Assembly: GCA_016211105.1 (NCBI GenBank)
Contig: JACQSX010000005.1
Location: 1-64,000 of the forward strand
From: Acidobacteriota bacterium
Lineage (GTDB): Bacteria > Acidobacteriota > UBA6911 > JACQSX01
DNA length: 64,000 nucleotides
Reading direction: 5' to 3'
Positions 9,764-20,231 of this stretch are shown here, in pieces. The notes under the pieces are model-generated. The model searched no databases. It saw nothing but the letters and a program-made list of their open reading frames with translations, and was not told where the DNA came from. The translations under genes were made by a program, and so were the position numbers. The stretch's first letter is position 1; each line of letters begins with the position of its first letter.

Positions 9764-11665
9764 ATGAAAGTTGTAACAAGGTTTGTTTTACGCTTCCTGT
9801 CGTTTTGCTTGTTGTTTCCACTCAGCTTGTCCACTCGGGTAATGGCTCAGGAGCCAGACCTGATTGTCTTCAACGGCAAAATCGCCTCCGTAGATGAAAA
9901 GCCCCTTTTCCAAAAGGGAACCTCACCGACCGCCGGCGGAGTTTTCCAGGCAATGGCCGTTGGCGACGGCACTGTTATCGCCGTGGGCAGGAATGAGGAG
10001 ATTCTCCGGCTGGCTGGCACGAGGACAAAAAAGTTGGATGTTCAGGGCCGGACGGTGCTTCCTGGTTTGATTGATCCTCACGCGCATCGTAATGGATTCT
10101 TGCCGGAAGACTTCCCTGAAGTGCAGCAAGCCCGCGTCCAGATCCCTCCGAGCGGAAACCGCGAGGAAGTGAAGCGTCAGATCTTGGAGGCCTTGCGCGA
10201 CAAAGCGGCGAAGACCAAGGGCGGCGAGTGGATCATTTTGAACCCCACCGGAGACGTCGCACGAGAACTTATTCTGTTCAATCAAATTACGCGTGGGGAC
10301 CTGGATCGTCTGGCGCCCGACCATTTCGTGATGCTCAACGAGACAGGGTCTGGCCCAAACAGCCAGATTGTTTTCAATACTCGGGCCCGAAAATTGCTGG
10401 AACGGGAGCTGCCGGGATTTCGGTATTTCTCCGACCAGGACATAAAGGGGGATGGCGTCAATGTAAGCATCCTGGTCACTCAGGACGTCATTCTCAAGGG
10501 CAAGGAGGAAAGATATGCGGAATCTCTGAAGAAGATGCTCATTCGTCTTCTGAGAGATGGCACCACAGCGGGGGGAAGCTGGGCAATGCGAACGGCGCTT
10601 AACGCTTACATGACTCTCGACCGAAAAGGCGAGATGCCATGGCGGTTTGCCTGGATATTCTGTGATGGCTCCTATTACAACGGCGAGGGTTTCTATAGGC
10701 GCTTTCCAGATTTTTCTCTGGGTGGCGGAAGCAGATATCTCTGGAGCTTCGGGAACGGCGAGGAAGTGGTGGACTCCCCGTCGACAGGTCTTTGCACGAC
10801 GGTACCCATCATCAACCGCGAGTTAAAGGAGAGGTTTGAGAAATCAGGGGTGGACACGTGCTTTTTGAACAACCCGGTTAAGCGGGCGACCGTGAAGGAT
10901 CAGATAGAGTACGGCCGTGGGAGGCAATACCACGCTTCGGGGGACAAAACGGTCGATCTTTTGTTGGGGATTATTGAGGAGATTCGGCGCGAAACAGGGA
11001 TGACGGCCGAGCAGATCAAAGCCAAGCGAATCACCATGGAGCATCTCCATATGGTCAGAGAGGACCAGTACCCGAAGCTCAAGGAATATGGCGTTGTGAT
11101 GGGCAACAGTCCCGGTTTTATGACTGATAGCCTGAACCCCAAGAAGCCCGACAACGTCATTCAGAACTTTGGCGAACAATACTTGAAATGGATGATGCCA
11201 GCTAAAGGGTTCATCGACAATGGCGTCTACACGGTGCTCGCCGAGTACGGCGGCTTTTCGGGCATCGAGCGCATGGTTACACGCGAAGTCTGCTTTACGC
11301 CGCGGCTTCCTGGGGAAGGAGAAATAGGAACGGAGAAGTGCAAGGTGCTGGCCCCTGAGCAGGCCATCGACCGGGCAACTGCCTTGAAGATGGCCACTAG
11401 CTGGCCCGCCTACTACATGTTGCGGGAAAATGAAATGGGTTCGCTGGAGGTTGGCAAGTGGGCAGATTTCATCGTCATTGATCGAGACTACTTTACGATT
11501 CCCGAGAAGGAGATCAGCGATATCCGAGTCTTGCTGACGGTCCTCGGCGGAAAGGTGGTCTATGCCAGTCCGAACTTTGGTCCCATCGAGCAGATGCTTT
11601 TCAAATCACCCGAATACTACGGAGACGCTCAGCTTGCAAGTCCAACCACAACGGTGGGAATGTAA
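9764..11665 (+). CDS. Secreted YtcJ-like metal-dependent amidohydrolase
   Basis: The 633-residue enzyme starts at ATG 9764 with a strong ribosome site (GGAGGTG, spacing about 6); a longer frame from 9665 has no such support. A signal peptide (basic start, hydrophobic stretch, RVMAQ) precedes the N-terminal composite domain LIVFNGKIASVDE. The first metal motif is DPHAH, and ITMEHLHM and the C-terminal KWADFIVIDRDYF follow, as in YtcJ-type amidohydrolases. Export to the periplasm is therefore predicted, with hydrolysis of an amide or related bond in an imported compound. The partial gene at 1-152 is a paralogue, so the cluster carries at least two copies. Confidence 0.87.
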   Translation: MKVVTRFVLRFLSFCLLFPLSLSTRVMAQEPDLIVFNGKIASVDEKPLFQKGTSPTAGGVFQAMAVGDGTVIAVGRNEEILRLAGTRTKKLDVQGRTVLPGLIDPHAHRNGFLPEDFPEVQQARVQIPPSGNREEVKRQILEALRDKAAKTKGGEWIILNPTGDVARELILFNQITRGDLDRLAPDHFVMLNETGSGPNSQIVFNTRARKLLERELPGFRYFSDQDIKGDGVNVSILVTQDVILKGKEERYAESLKKMLIRLLRDGTTAGGSWAMRTALNAYMTLDRKGEMPWRFAWIFCDGSYYNGEGFYRRFPDFSLGGGSRYLWSFGNGEEVVDSPSTGLCTTVPIINRELKERFEKSGVDTCFLNNPVKRATVKDQIEYGRGRQYHASGDKTVDLLLGIIEEIRRETGMTAEQIKAKRITMEHLHMVREDQYPKLKEYGVVMGNSPGFMTDSLNPKKPDNVIQNFGEQYLKWMMPAKGFIDNGVYTVLAEYGGFSGIERMVTREVCFTPRLPGEGEIGTEKCKVLAPEQAIDRATALKMATSWPAYYMLRENEMGSLEVGKWADFIVIDRDYFTIPEKEISDIRVLLTVLGGKVVYASPNFGPIEQMLFKSPEYYGDAQLASPTTTVGM

Positions 11666-11756
11666 TCGACATTCTACTCGAACCTGACGGCGCACTACGC
11701 GTCGGGTACAGTAATGAGATTACCTTCGCGGATAATCTCTATGTAGAGAGGAAAAG

Positions 11757-13397
11757 ATGAAAACTCACGAGTTTGATGGTGTCATTATCGGAGCGGGTCA
11801 CAATGCTCTTGTTCTAGCTGGTTACTTGGCAAAGAGCGGCTTGAAGGTGGCCGTCTTGGAAAAGACCGGATTTATTGGAGGCGGGGCAGGAACCTTCCCG
11901 AGTCCCTACTACCCCGGGTTCCTTCACGAATATCACTCTCAGTTTCATCGCAACGTGCCCAACCTGCCATGGTATACGGATCTAGAACTGGACAATTATG
12001 GCGTTGAGTACATCTTTCCCCCGGTCAACAACGGCATGCCGCTCAGTGACGGCCGGTGCCTCATCATTCACGCGGATCCCAACATAACTAAAAAGTCACT
12101 TGAGCGCTTCTCAAGAAAGGACGCTGAAAACTATTACCGGATCTACCATAAGTACGAAGACATGGGTAAGAAAATCTGGTTTGTGCGAGATTACTCTCCC
12201 CCGCTGTCCCAAGATGAGGAGACCGATTTGCTAAAAAAGAGCAAGATGGGCCGGGAGTTTCTGGAAATCAACAAAAAAAGCGCCTATGAAATCGTTCACG
12301 AGCTGTTCGAGGATCAGGCACTTCGGGCTTTCTATCTGTTTCTTTTCTCGGTGAGGGGTTACTTGCCTGCCCCTACTATCAAGGGTACGGGCTTTGCCAC
12401 CGTCGCCATGACCTTTATGGGCAACAAAGCCATGCTGCCCAAAGGCGGGGCGCGCCAGTTGACTCACGCCTTGGCTTTCATGGTTTCCCACCACGGAGGG
12501 AAGATTTTTCCGGCGACTGAGGTTGAGCGAATCATGGTGCAAAATAACCGGGCTGTGGGCGTTGAAAGCGTGGATGGGCACAAGTTCATGGCCAAGAAGT
12601 TTGTGGTCAGCAGTGTGGATCCCACTCAGACATTCCTCCGCTTCATCGAAGGGCAGTTTCTGGATGCCCATATTGTCGAACGGGCCAGGAATTATAAATA
12701 CGGGGTTTCCGGAAAGAGCTTTGGCGTGCTTTTCACGTTACACGCGGCAACCCATGAGCCGCCCAACTATACCTCATCGAAATATGACCCGATGATTAAC
12801 CAGGCATTCAATACCTGTGTAGGGTATGAAACTCCTGACGAGGTCATCCATCATCTCAACCAAGTGATTGAAGGCATGCCCCCGGACAAAATCGGGATCC
12901 AGTGTGCAGTTCCCACCCTCTTTGACCCGAGCCGTGCCCCCCGTGGAAAACATGTTCTTCTGGCTTGGCAATTTGCCCCTTACTCGGTATGCGGAAAGGG
13001 ACCGGAGGAATGGGACAACATTAAACACACGTACTTGGAAAAGGTCCTGGCGCGCTGGGCAGAGTACGCGCCCAACCTTGAGCCCAAGAACGTTATTTAT
13101 GCCTTCCCACAAACCCCGGTGGATGTGGAGCGGCATCTGATCAACATGCGGGAAGGAGACTTTCATGTCGGCGCTCTTATACCGGAACAGCTAGTGGCGA
13201 ACCGGCCCTTCCCGGAGGTTTCGAATTACCGGGCTCCTATTGACAGTTTGTATCTGACGGGAGCGGGAACCCATCCTACAGGGAATATTACAGGGGCGCC
13301 GGGTTACAATTCAGCGCAGGTGATCCTCCGCGATCTGGGCATGGATGTGTGGTGGAAGCCACCCGATCCTCGAAAAGTATGGCGCCATCTGGACTAA
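11757..13397 (+). CDS. Phytoene desaturase/PYROXD2-like FAD-dependent oxidoreductase (copy 3)
   Basis: The 546-residue flavoprotein has the N-terminal motif VIIGAGHNALVLAGYLAKSG and the C-terminal FAD signature LYLTGAGTHPTGNITGAPGY. By inspection it is closer to copy 1 than to copy 2: both share [10 protein letters not shown] and the closing LWWKP/VWWKP region. The ATG follows AGAGAGGAAAAG. Together the three copies suggest several related dehydrogenation or isomerisation steps on a non-aromatic ring or polyene. A palindromic hairpin lies 14-70 bp downstream of the stop and may end the transcript. Confidence 0.87.
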   Translation: MKTHEFDGVIIGAGHNALVLAGYLAKSGLKVAVLEKTGFIGGGAGTFPSPYYPGFLHEYHSQFHRNVPNLPWYTDLELDNYGVEYIFPPVNNGMPLSDGRCLIIHADPNITKKSLERFSRKDAENYYRIYHKYEDMGKKIWFVRDYSPPLSQDEETDLLKKSKMGREFLEINKKSAYEIVHELFEDQALRAFYLFLFSVRGYLPAPTIKGTGFATVAMTFMGNKAMLPKGGARQLTHALAFMVSHHGGKIFPATEVERIMVQNNRAVGVESVDGHKFMAKKFVVSSVDPTQTFLRFIEGQFLDAHIVERARNYKYGVSGKSFGVLFTLHAATHEPPNYTSSKYDPMINQAFNTCVGYETPDEVIHHLNQVIEGMPPDKIGIQCAVPTLFDPSRAPRGKHVLLAWQFAPYSVCGKGPEEWDNIKHTYLEKVLARWAEYAPNLEPKNVIYAFPQTPVDVERHLINMREGDFHVGALIPEQLVANRPFPEVSNYRAPIDSLYLTGAGTHPTGNITGAPGYNSAQVILRDLGMDVWWKPPDPRKVWRHLD

Positions 13398-13410
13398 GGG
13401 AGGCAGCCTG

Positions 13411-13467
13411 GAGCAGACCGGGGCAAGAGAGGTCCCCGCCTGCTGATTGTTAAAGCCCGGCCTGCTC
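13411..13467 (+). terminator. Long imperfect hairpin after flavoprotein copy 3
   Basis: The arm GAGCAGACCGGG (13411-13422) pairs with CCCGGCCTGCTC (13456-13467) at 11 of 12 positions. A smaller CGGGG/CCCCG pair sits inside the 33-nt loop. There is no T-run after it, so it is either a factor-assisted terminator or an mRNA-stabilising structure at the end of the flavoprotein transcript. Confidence 0.4.
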
Positions 13468-13584
13468 TCCACCTTGAGGGCTCTTGCCTACCTGGAGTTT
13501 GATGATTCCGGGGGTGCCGTCCACAGTCTCGGCTACATAGCTATGAAAATTGAGTTTGTCTCACTCAGCGGAGGTACTTGAAAC

Positions 13585-13998
13585 ATGAACATAAAAATCG
13601 TAAATCCAGCGACCATAGCGCCTCCTATTGGTGCATATTCGCACGCTTTCACACTAGATACCAAGAGTGTTTCAAACATCTGCTTTATCTCGGGGCAGGT
13701 GGCAAATGACCCTCAGGGGAACCTGGCAGGTAAGGGCGATTTCCGCGCCCAGTACCTGATGGTGTACCAGAACTTGAGAAATCTTTTGGCTGCCGAGGGC
13801 GCCACTTTCGACAACATCGTTCAGTTGCGCACCTATTTGACCAGCTACGAGAATGTTCACAAGTTCTTTGATATCCGCAAGGAAACGTATTCGCAGTGGT
13901 TTCCATCTGGCAAGTACCCTCCTAATACCCTACTAATAATCGACAGTCTCGTATGGCCAGACCTACTCATAGAAGTGGAAGCGGTCGCCTGCTGGTAG
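13585..13998 (+). CDS. RidA/YjgF/UK114-family protein
   Basis: The 137-residue protein matches the RidA family: an N-terminal PIGAYSHA segment, ICFISGQVANDPQGN, a middle NLRNLLAAEGATFDNIVQLRTYL-like region, and a C-terminal LLIEVEAVA strand. RidA proteins hydrolyse reactive enamine/imine intermediates, and some family members act as 2-aminomuconate deaminases in ring-cleavage pathways. GGAGG stands about 10 nt before the ATG. Its setting beside an SDR and an aldehyde dehydrogenase fits a catabolic deaminase role better than general housekeeping, but this is inference. Confidence 0.85.
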   Translation: MNIKIVNPATIAPPIGAYSHAFTLDTKSVSNICFISGQVANDPQGNLAGKGDFRAQYLMVYQNLRNLLAAEGATFDNIVQLRTYLTSYENVHKFFDIRKETYSQWFPSGKYPPNTLLIIDSLVWPDLLIEVEAVACW

Positions 13999-14070
13999 CA
14001 AACTTTTTTCGGGAGCACAGGCCGGCCAAGGAAGTCCCAAGGGGACATTAAAGGACAAGTGGAGCACGTT

Positions 14071-14817
14071 ATGGAGCAATTCAAAGATCGTATTGTGATC
14101 GTCACCGGTGGTGGTACGGGAATCGGGGAAGCCTATTGCCGCGGTTTTGCCAAGGAAGGAGCCCGCGTGGTCGTGGCCGATATTGCAGCAGAGGCCGCTG
14201 GGCGGGTTGCCAAGGATATCGATGGCATGGCCATCCGGGTGGATGTCTCCGACGAAGTCAGCACAGAGGCGATGGCCAAGACAGCCCACCAGCGCTACGG
14301 GAGGATTGACATCTTGGTGAATAACGCCGCGCTCTGGACGGCCATTCTCCCTATGAAGCCCTGGACCGACATCCCGGTGGAGGAATGGGATCGCGTCATG
14401 GCGGTCAATGTTCGGGGTGTCTTCCTTGCATCCCGCGCCGTTTTTCCCTACATGAAAGAGCGAAGTTGGGGAAGAATTATCAATATCTCCTCCACCACGG
14501 CTCTGAGTGGGGTTCCCGGATTTCTGCACTACGTGGCATCGAAAGCGGCCATTTTGGGACTGACGCGGAGCTTAGCCCGAGAAATCGGTGACATCGGCAT
14601 TACCGTCAACGCGGTAACCCCAGGTTTAGTCTCGACTGAAGGTGTCAAGAGCCACTATTCGAACGAAGCACTTCAAGGAAGAGTAGCCGCACGGTCGATC
14701 AAGCGACAACAGATGCCCGAAGATTTGGTAGGGGCAGTCATGTTTTTCGCATCCGATCGCGCCGCTTTTATCACGGGTCAGGCGTTGAACGTGGACGGTG
14801 GTCATGTTATGCACTAG
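14071..14817 (+). CDS. Short-chain dehydrogenase/reductase (SDR)
   Basis: The 248-residue protein is a classical SDR. It has the cofactor motif TGGGTGIG near residue 11, VNNAA near residue 86, a catalytic serine in INISSTTA, the catalytic YVASK pair, and the C-terminal ITGQALNVDGG. An acidic residue after the second strand (VVADIA) suggests NAD(H) preference. ATG 14071 with TGGAG 6 nt upstream is preferred; GTG 14059 in the same frame is the alternative. It probably oxidises a hydroxyl intermediate in the pathway. Confidence 0.9.
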   Translation: MEQFKDRIVIVTGGGTGIGEAYCRGFAKEGARVVVADIAAEAAGRVAKDIDGMAIRVDVSDEVSTEAMAKTAHQRYGRIDILVNNAALWTAILPMKPWTDIPVEEWDRVMAVNVRGVFLASRAVFPYMKERSWGRIINISSTTALSGVPGFLHYVASKAAILGLTRSLAREIGDIGITVNAVTPGLVSTEGVKSHYSNEALQGRVAARSIKRQQMPEDLVGAVMFFASDRAAFITGQALNVDGGHVMH

Positions 14818-15101
14818 ACCGGGGATTCTGGAGTTGACCGATGGTTGTCATTAGACAGCTACGTTTGAGCTTGGCTCTTCGACGCCATGTCATCGCCCGC
14901 CGCGGATAACGCCCTACGTAATTGATTTGTAATTGGCGCCTTTTTGAGAAATGACCTGGCTTGCAGTTCTTTGCGATTAACCGCCCGCGGACTAAAGGGC
15001 AGGAACCCGCTGTATTTAAAGAATTTTTCTCCCCGCACTTGTTGTGGAGAGTGCCGATTCGGTCAATAATAATCCCTCTATCAGGGACAAGGAGTCATTC
15101 C

Positions 15102-16589
15102 ATGAGTACAGTTCAGACCAAGCTTACGAACCAGCAGCAATACGAGGGCGCCATGTATATCAACGGCCGCGCCCTACCGGTGCAGAACCCGATTCCCATT
15201 CCCAACCCGGCCCGCCTCACTGAAGTGGTGGGCACCATTCCCAAGGGCTCCATTGCCGAGTGCCATATGGCGATCGAGGCAGCCCAGGCGGCTTTTCCGG
15301 CGTGGGCTGCGCTTTCAATCCATGAACGGGCGCGCACGGTGGCCACGGCCTATGAGGCTTTCATGCCGGGGATGGACGACCGCGCCGTCCTGTTAAGTCG
15401 GGAGAACGGGAAAACCAGGATCGAGGCGTGGTTCGACTGCATGGGCGCCAAGCGCTGTGTCGATTACTACGTTAACCTGTCGAAAGATTTCGAGTTGGAG
15501 TGGGAACCGCCAGCCCCCAACGGGCGTGTTGTAGTCACTCGCAAGCCCATGGGCGTGGCTGGAATCATTGTGCCCTGGAACGCGCCAGTGCTGCTGGCTT
15601 ACCTGGGAATCGCTCCCGCCCTGATTGCGGGGAACACCGTGGTGGTGAAACCGTCCAATTTTGTGCCGCTGGCTCTGATCGATACCGTGCGCCTGATGGC
15701 GGAATACCTTCCCCCGGGAGTGTTGAACGTGATTACCGGTCCCGGCGCCGCAATCGGGAAGGAGCTAGCCAGTCACCCGCTGGTCCGCCGCATGATTTTC
15801 ACGGGAAGTGTCGAAGTGGGCAAGCAGGTGCTCCTGGACGCCGCCTCCACAGTTAAGCGTTGCACCATGGAACTGGGTGGAAACGATCCAGCCATCGTGC
15901 TGCCCGACGCCAACCTCGACACGGCCGTACCGGGAATCCTGAGGGCAGTGTTCACCGGCGCTGGTCAGATTTGCTACGATGTCAAGCGCATTTACGTACA
16001 GAAGGATATTTACTCCCAGTTTGTGAAGTGCTTCACTGAAGCGGCGGACGAGATCGTCGTGGGCAACGGGTTGGATCCCAACGTCACAATGGGATCAATC
16101 ACCACAAAAGAGCAGTACAATTTCGTCAATGACCTCATCGCCGAAAGCAAGGCTGGCTCTGGGAAGGTGACCGTCGTCGGAAAGAAGGCTGTAAGTGAGG
16201 AAGAATGGAAGAACGGATACTTCATCCTTCCCCACATCGTCACCGGCGTCGACCACCGCCACCGGGTGGTCACCTGCGAGCAGTTCGGTCCCATCATCCC
16301 CATCATATCCTTCGATACCGAGGAAGAGGCTGTCAGGCTGGCCAACGATAGCGAGTTCGGACTGGCGTCTTCTATCTGGACCGAAGACATCGAACACGCG
16401 TGGGAGCTTGCGCGCAAGATCGACGCGGGAACGACGTTTGTCAACACCCATGCTGTGGCGTCGGCTGTTGACATGCCGTTCGGCGGCTTCAAGTGGAGTG
16501 GCCTGGGACGCAGCCACGGCGTCATCGCCTTGGAAGAGCAGTACGAATTGCAGACGCTGAGCACCCGCAAGCTGCAGGGGGGAAACTAA
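15102..16589 (+). CDS. NAD(P)-dependent aldehyde dehydrogenase
   Basis: The 495-residue enzyme shows the family's features in order: PWNAPVLL, KPSNFVPL, the cofactor loop FTGSVEVGK, the general-base glutamate in MELGGND, and the C-terminal PFGGFKWSGLGRSHG. The usual catalytic cysteine region reads FTGAGQICYDVKR, so the nucleophile is present (QIC). ATG 15102 follows AAGGAG by 7 nt and is preferred to the frame beginning at 14961. It closes the + strand catabolic cluster and likely turns a semialdehyde into an acid; succinate- or muconate-semialdehyde types are possible. Confidence 0.9.
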   Translation: MSTVQTKLTNQQQYEGAMYINGRALPVQNPIPIPNPARLTEVVGTIPKGSIAECHMAIEAAQAAFPAWAALSIHERARTVATAYEAFMPGMDDRAVLLSRENGKTRIEAWFDCMGAKRCVDYYVNLSKDFELEWEPPAPNGRVVVTRKPMGVAGIIVPWNAPVLLAYLGIAPALIAGNTVVVKPSNFVPLALIDTVRLMAEYLPPGVLNVITGPGAAIGKELASHPLVRRMIFTGSVEVGKQVLLDAASTVKRCTMELGGNDPAIVLPDANLDTAVPGILRAVFTGAGQICYDVKRIYVQKDIYSQFVKCFTEAADEIVVGNGLDPNVTMGSITTKEQYNFVNDLIAESKAGSGKVTVVGKKAVSEEEWKNGYFILPHIVTGVDHRHRVVTCEQFGPIIPIISFDTEEEAVRLANDSEFGLASSIWTEDIEHAWELARKIDAGTTFVNTHAVASAVDMPFGGFKWSGLGRSHGVIALEEQYELQTLSTRKLQGGN

Positions 16590-16800
16590 CACTAACCGAA
16601 GTTTCCCCGGCGATTGGCGGCAAAGAGTGTTTCCAACTCCCAGCGCTTGGATCCTCGCACCGTGTTCCAACGCCGCAGTAACAGCCAGCGTTTCCCGCGT
16701 CGACGAGGAGCCCAAAAAAAGGAGTTCGACAAAAAAGTCCTCTTGGGACAAACCCTTCGTTGACGGCCTACTTGCCCCTTCGGGCGCGTCTTAGTCCTCT

Positions 16801-17110
16801 ATTTCGTAATTACGGTGACGTATTTTAGGCCACTTGAGGAGGTGCCTCCTTTGTGAGCTTTGCCAGGAGGGCAGCCAGCTCTTGACGGGTGAAGGTCCAT
16901 TGGACAGGACGGGCAATGTGCTGGTAGTGCTGCTGAAAGTTCATGAGGTGTTTTTCTACTTCGGTCGGTGAAAGAAAGTCATTAGCCCGGGTCTAGGTGG
17001 GGCTAGGTGTAAGAACCTTGCGTTGCACGATAGACACGATAGAGAAGAAGATTTCGATCTGATTGAGCCAACTGGCGTGAATGGGCGTGTGCACAAGAAC
17101 TGCGGCTGGC
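16801..17110 (-). mobile_element. IS630-family transposase remnant (C-terminal end with one terminal repeat)
   Basis: On the minus strand this stretch still reads as the end of an IS630-type DDE transposase: HTPIHASWLNQIEIFFS, then VQRKVLTP, then a region ending LTKEAPPQVA with a stop. An in-frame stop lies within a short insertion (SPT*TRA) after VLTP, so the gene is dead. Outside the coding remnant is the terminal-repeat motif TACGGTGACGTATTTT (about 16811-16826), shared with the remnant at 22379-23008 and, in variant form, with the MITE at 34664-34939. The N-terminal half is missing. Confidence 0.75.
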
Positions 17111-17178
17111 CGCTGGCATTTAAGAGGGAATCATGAGTTTCGGTAAAATATAGTTACTGCAATTCAGGCTCCCAGCTC

Positions 17179-20100
17179 TCAAAAAAGAACCTTCACAGCG
17201 AACTGAACCTGTCGCGAGGTCGTCGTCGTACTCGTGATGCGACCAAACGTTCTGGAAGGAGCCCCTGTAGTGTCGGTAAAAACACTGTTGCTCGGGCTTC
17301 CAAAATTGGCCCGGTTTAATATGTTGAAGAGTTCCGAGCGGAATTGTAACAACCGGTCTTCGTGGAACTGAAAGTTCTTGACCAGAGAGAGGTCCAGCGT
17401 GGCCACTCCGGGCCCACGCCCAGTCCCTTTCCCCAGGTTTCCGAAAAAGCCCAGGTCCTGAAGTTGGAACTGAGTACCGTCCCAATACTGATCAGGATTC
17501 CGAGTGTCCACAATCGGATTATTGTTGCCGCCCGGCTTCAGATTTGGAAATTCCTGACAACACGAAGGAGAGGTGATCTGGGACCGGGCCCGCTCAATGC
17601 CGACCGTAAAGCTCCTCGGAGTTCCATTTGCCAGGGTGACGATACCGTTGATCTGCCAGCCGCCGAGTAGCAGGTCTGTCTTCCCCGAAGACAACCTCGG
17701 CAGGTCGTAACTAAAACTGGAGGTCAGCACATTCTTCACATGAAATCCGGCAGGGCCCCAGTCCCGTTTCCAGTTAAACGGATCCGATGAACCGGTCGTA
17801 GCGCCAGGGACCTCGCTGGTTCCTGTATTCCCGTTAGCGACGGACATCGTCTTGCCGAAGGTGTAGGACACCTGAAACTGATATCCCTGGCTGAACCGCT
17901 TGTTCAGCATCACCTGAAGCGCATTCTACATACTGGGGACATCCATTCGTTCGTAAGAGACCGCGCCCAAAGCCGGATTGAGGCGGGGCGCGCCGGCGGG
18001 GAAAAACTTTCTCCCGTCGGGAAGAATCTGAAATCTCGAGATATTAGTCATCTGTTCCCGACTGATGTGCACTGTCTTTGAGCCGGAATACCCGACCGTC
18101 AGCACGAAGTCCTGGGCGAGACTCCGCTGAATGTTCAAATTGTACTTGTACAAGTACCCCCGGCTCACGTCGGGACCCAGAGACTGGATGAAAAACGGGA
18201 GAATGGGTGACGCAGCCAGGTTGAGAGCGATGGATTCCGGCATCATGAGGTTGTAAAAGATTCCTCCTCCCCACCGCAGGGCGGTCTTGCCGTCTCCGAA
18301 AACATCCCATGCAAATCCGACGCGTGGGGCGAAGCACGTCCGACAAGGATTATCGTACAGGGTTCTGCGGACGGTCATCGCTTGGTCAGTCAACGGATTG
18401 ACCAGCGTAGCAATTTTCCCGTGCACTTCACTCGGTTCTGTGGTGAGCTCGTAGCGCAGCCCCAGATTCAGAGTGAGTCGGGGAGTCAGCCGGACGTCGT
18501 CCTGGACGAACGCCGCAAAACCCCGAAAGCGGTAGCCGCGAATCGGGTCCGACTCTGGAAGCATGATGTCCAACCCCGCCGGCATATTTCTCAAGAAGTT
18601 TTCCACGTTATTGAACCGGAAGCGACCATTCCAGGCGAAGGCGGCGAATGTGTTGAATTGGTATCTCCTAAACTCGGCGCCTACGCGTAACGAGTGCCGG
18701 CCCCGCGTGTAGGAGATATTGTCGATCAGCTCAAACAGGTTTTGGGTCATAAGCCGATCCGACTGAAAGAAGTAACCATAAGACGAAAGTCCCGTAACGT
18801 CAATCCCACCCAACGGTCGCCCCGGCGCGAAGCTGAGAGATGGGTCGATGGTAGCTGTCTGTCGGGAAACCGACCCAACAACATTTCGATTGAATGAAAA
18901 GCGAGCCTCGTTGAGAAGGACAGGCGAGATGACCTTCCGTTCCTCGATTGTCGTAAAGTGCCTGTCCGTCTTACCCGGATTGTCAAAACCAGGGAAGGGC
19001 CGCTGTGTCACAATTGACGAATCATCCACCACCTGCCGTACAAAGAGCATGTCGGAAGGTGATAAAGTGTAATCGACTTTCACCAGGTAGTAACGCTCAT
19101 CGCTCGGCTGGGTGAAGGAACGAATCAACTCGCCCCGACCATCTCCAAAGTCCCTTCCGTTAGGCAGCGGATACAGATTGACATAGGGTTTCACGGCGGG
19201 GTCGATAGGGATGATCCGCCCTCCGAGATTACCTTGATTACCTTGCCGCCCCGCAGCACTGAGAGTGTTCTGAATACTGGTTACGCCCAACCGATCACGT
19301 AGCTCTTCATAGGCGCCGAAGAAGAAGACCTTGTCCTTTCGAATCGGGCCTCCCGCCGTAAAACCAAACTGGTTGCGCTTAAATTCCAGTTTCTTCTGGT
19401 CGAAAAAGTTCCGCGCATCCAGGTTGTCGTTGCGGAGGAACTCAAAGACCGACCCGTGAAATTCGTTCGTCCCGGACTTGGTTACCGCGTTGATCACACC
19501 CCCGGATCTGGTCCCGTACTCGGCGCTGTAGATGTTGGTCAGCACCACGAATTCACGCACCCCTTCAACGCCCAGCGTGGCACCGGGCACACCCGCAGGA
19601 GTTCGGTTGTAGTTGTCTTGGACATCAGAGCCGTCGAGGCGAAAGGCGTTCTGGTTTGGGCGAGCGCCGGAAATAGAGATCCTGGGGCCGGATCCTTGTG
19701 TGGCTGTGTTGGCCTGCCCCATGCTGGGGGGGCGTAGACCCCTGACTGCAACGTCGCCAGTTGGCTGAAATCCCGGCCGTTGAGAGGAAGGTCCCGGATC
19801 TGCTTGTCGTTGACCGTTGCCCGGACGGCAGAGCTGGTAGTCTCCACCAAAGCCGCTTCTCCCGTCACCATGACCTTCTCGCTAATCTCTCCTACCCGCA
19901 TCACGAAGTCCAGGACCGCTTCCTGCCCCACGGAAAGCGTAATCCCACTGCGCACCGATGTTTGAAAGCCCGCCAGCTCGGCCTGCACTTCGTAACTTCC
20001 AAGCGACAGATTGGGAAGGTGATACCTCCCCGAGTCGTCGGTGACAATGGCCCGGCTAGCTCCCGTGTCGAGATGCCGGACAGTGACCGACACGCCCGGC

Positions 20101-20231
20101 AGGACGGCACTGGTCTCATCCCGGACTGATCCCGAGATCGTAGCTGTGGCTGTCTGTGCCAGAGCTGTCTCACTCTGGAAAATCGCGCACAGTGAGAGCA
20201 AAAGACATGCCGAAACGGATCTGTTTCGCAT
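17179..20231 (-). pseudogene. Oar-type TonB-dependent receptor, broken by a frameshift and an amber codon
   Basis: Three pieces rebuild one receptor of about 1015 residues. The N-terminal piece (20231 down to about 19730) holds a signal peptide ending ALAQ, the regulatory-like domain (GSVRDETSAVLPGV) and LPLNGRDFSQL. The middle piece (to 17926) begins at MGQANTATQGSGPR. The C-terminal piece (17925-17179) ends in VKVLF. The first break is in a run of seven C on the coding strand (19725-19731), where the related receptor at 6302 would need eight. The second is TAG at 17928-17926, where that receptor has the Tyr of SMYN. Each lesion alone would truncate the barrel. The gene precedes the tannase region and was probably its receptor. 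Confidence 0.88.
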
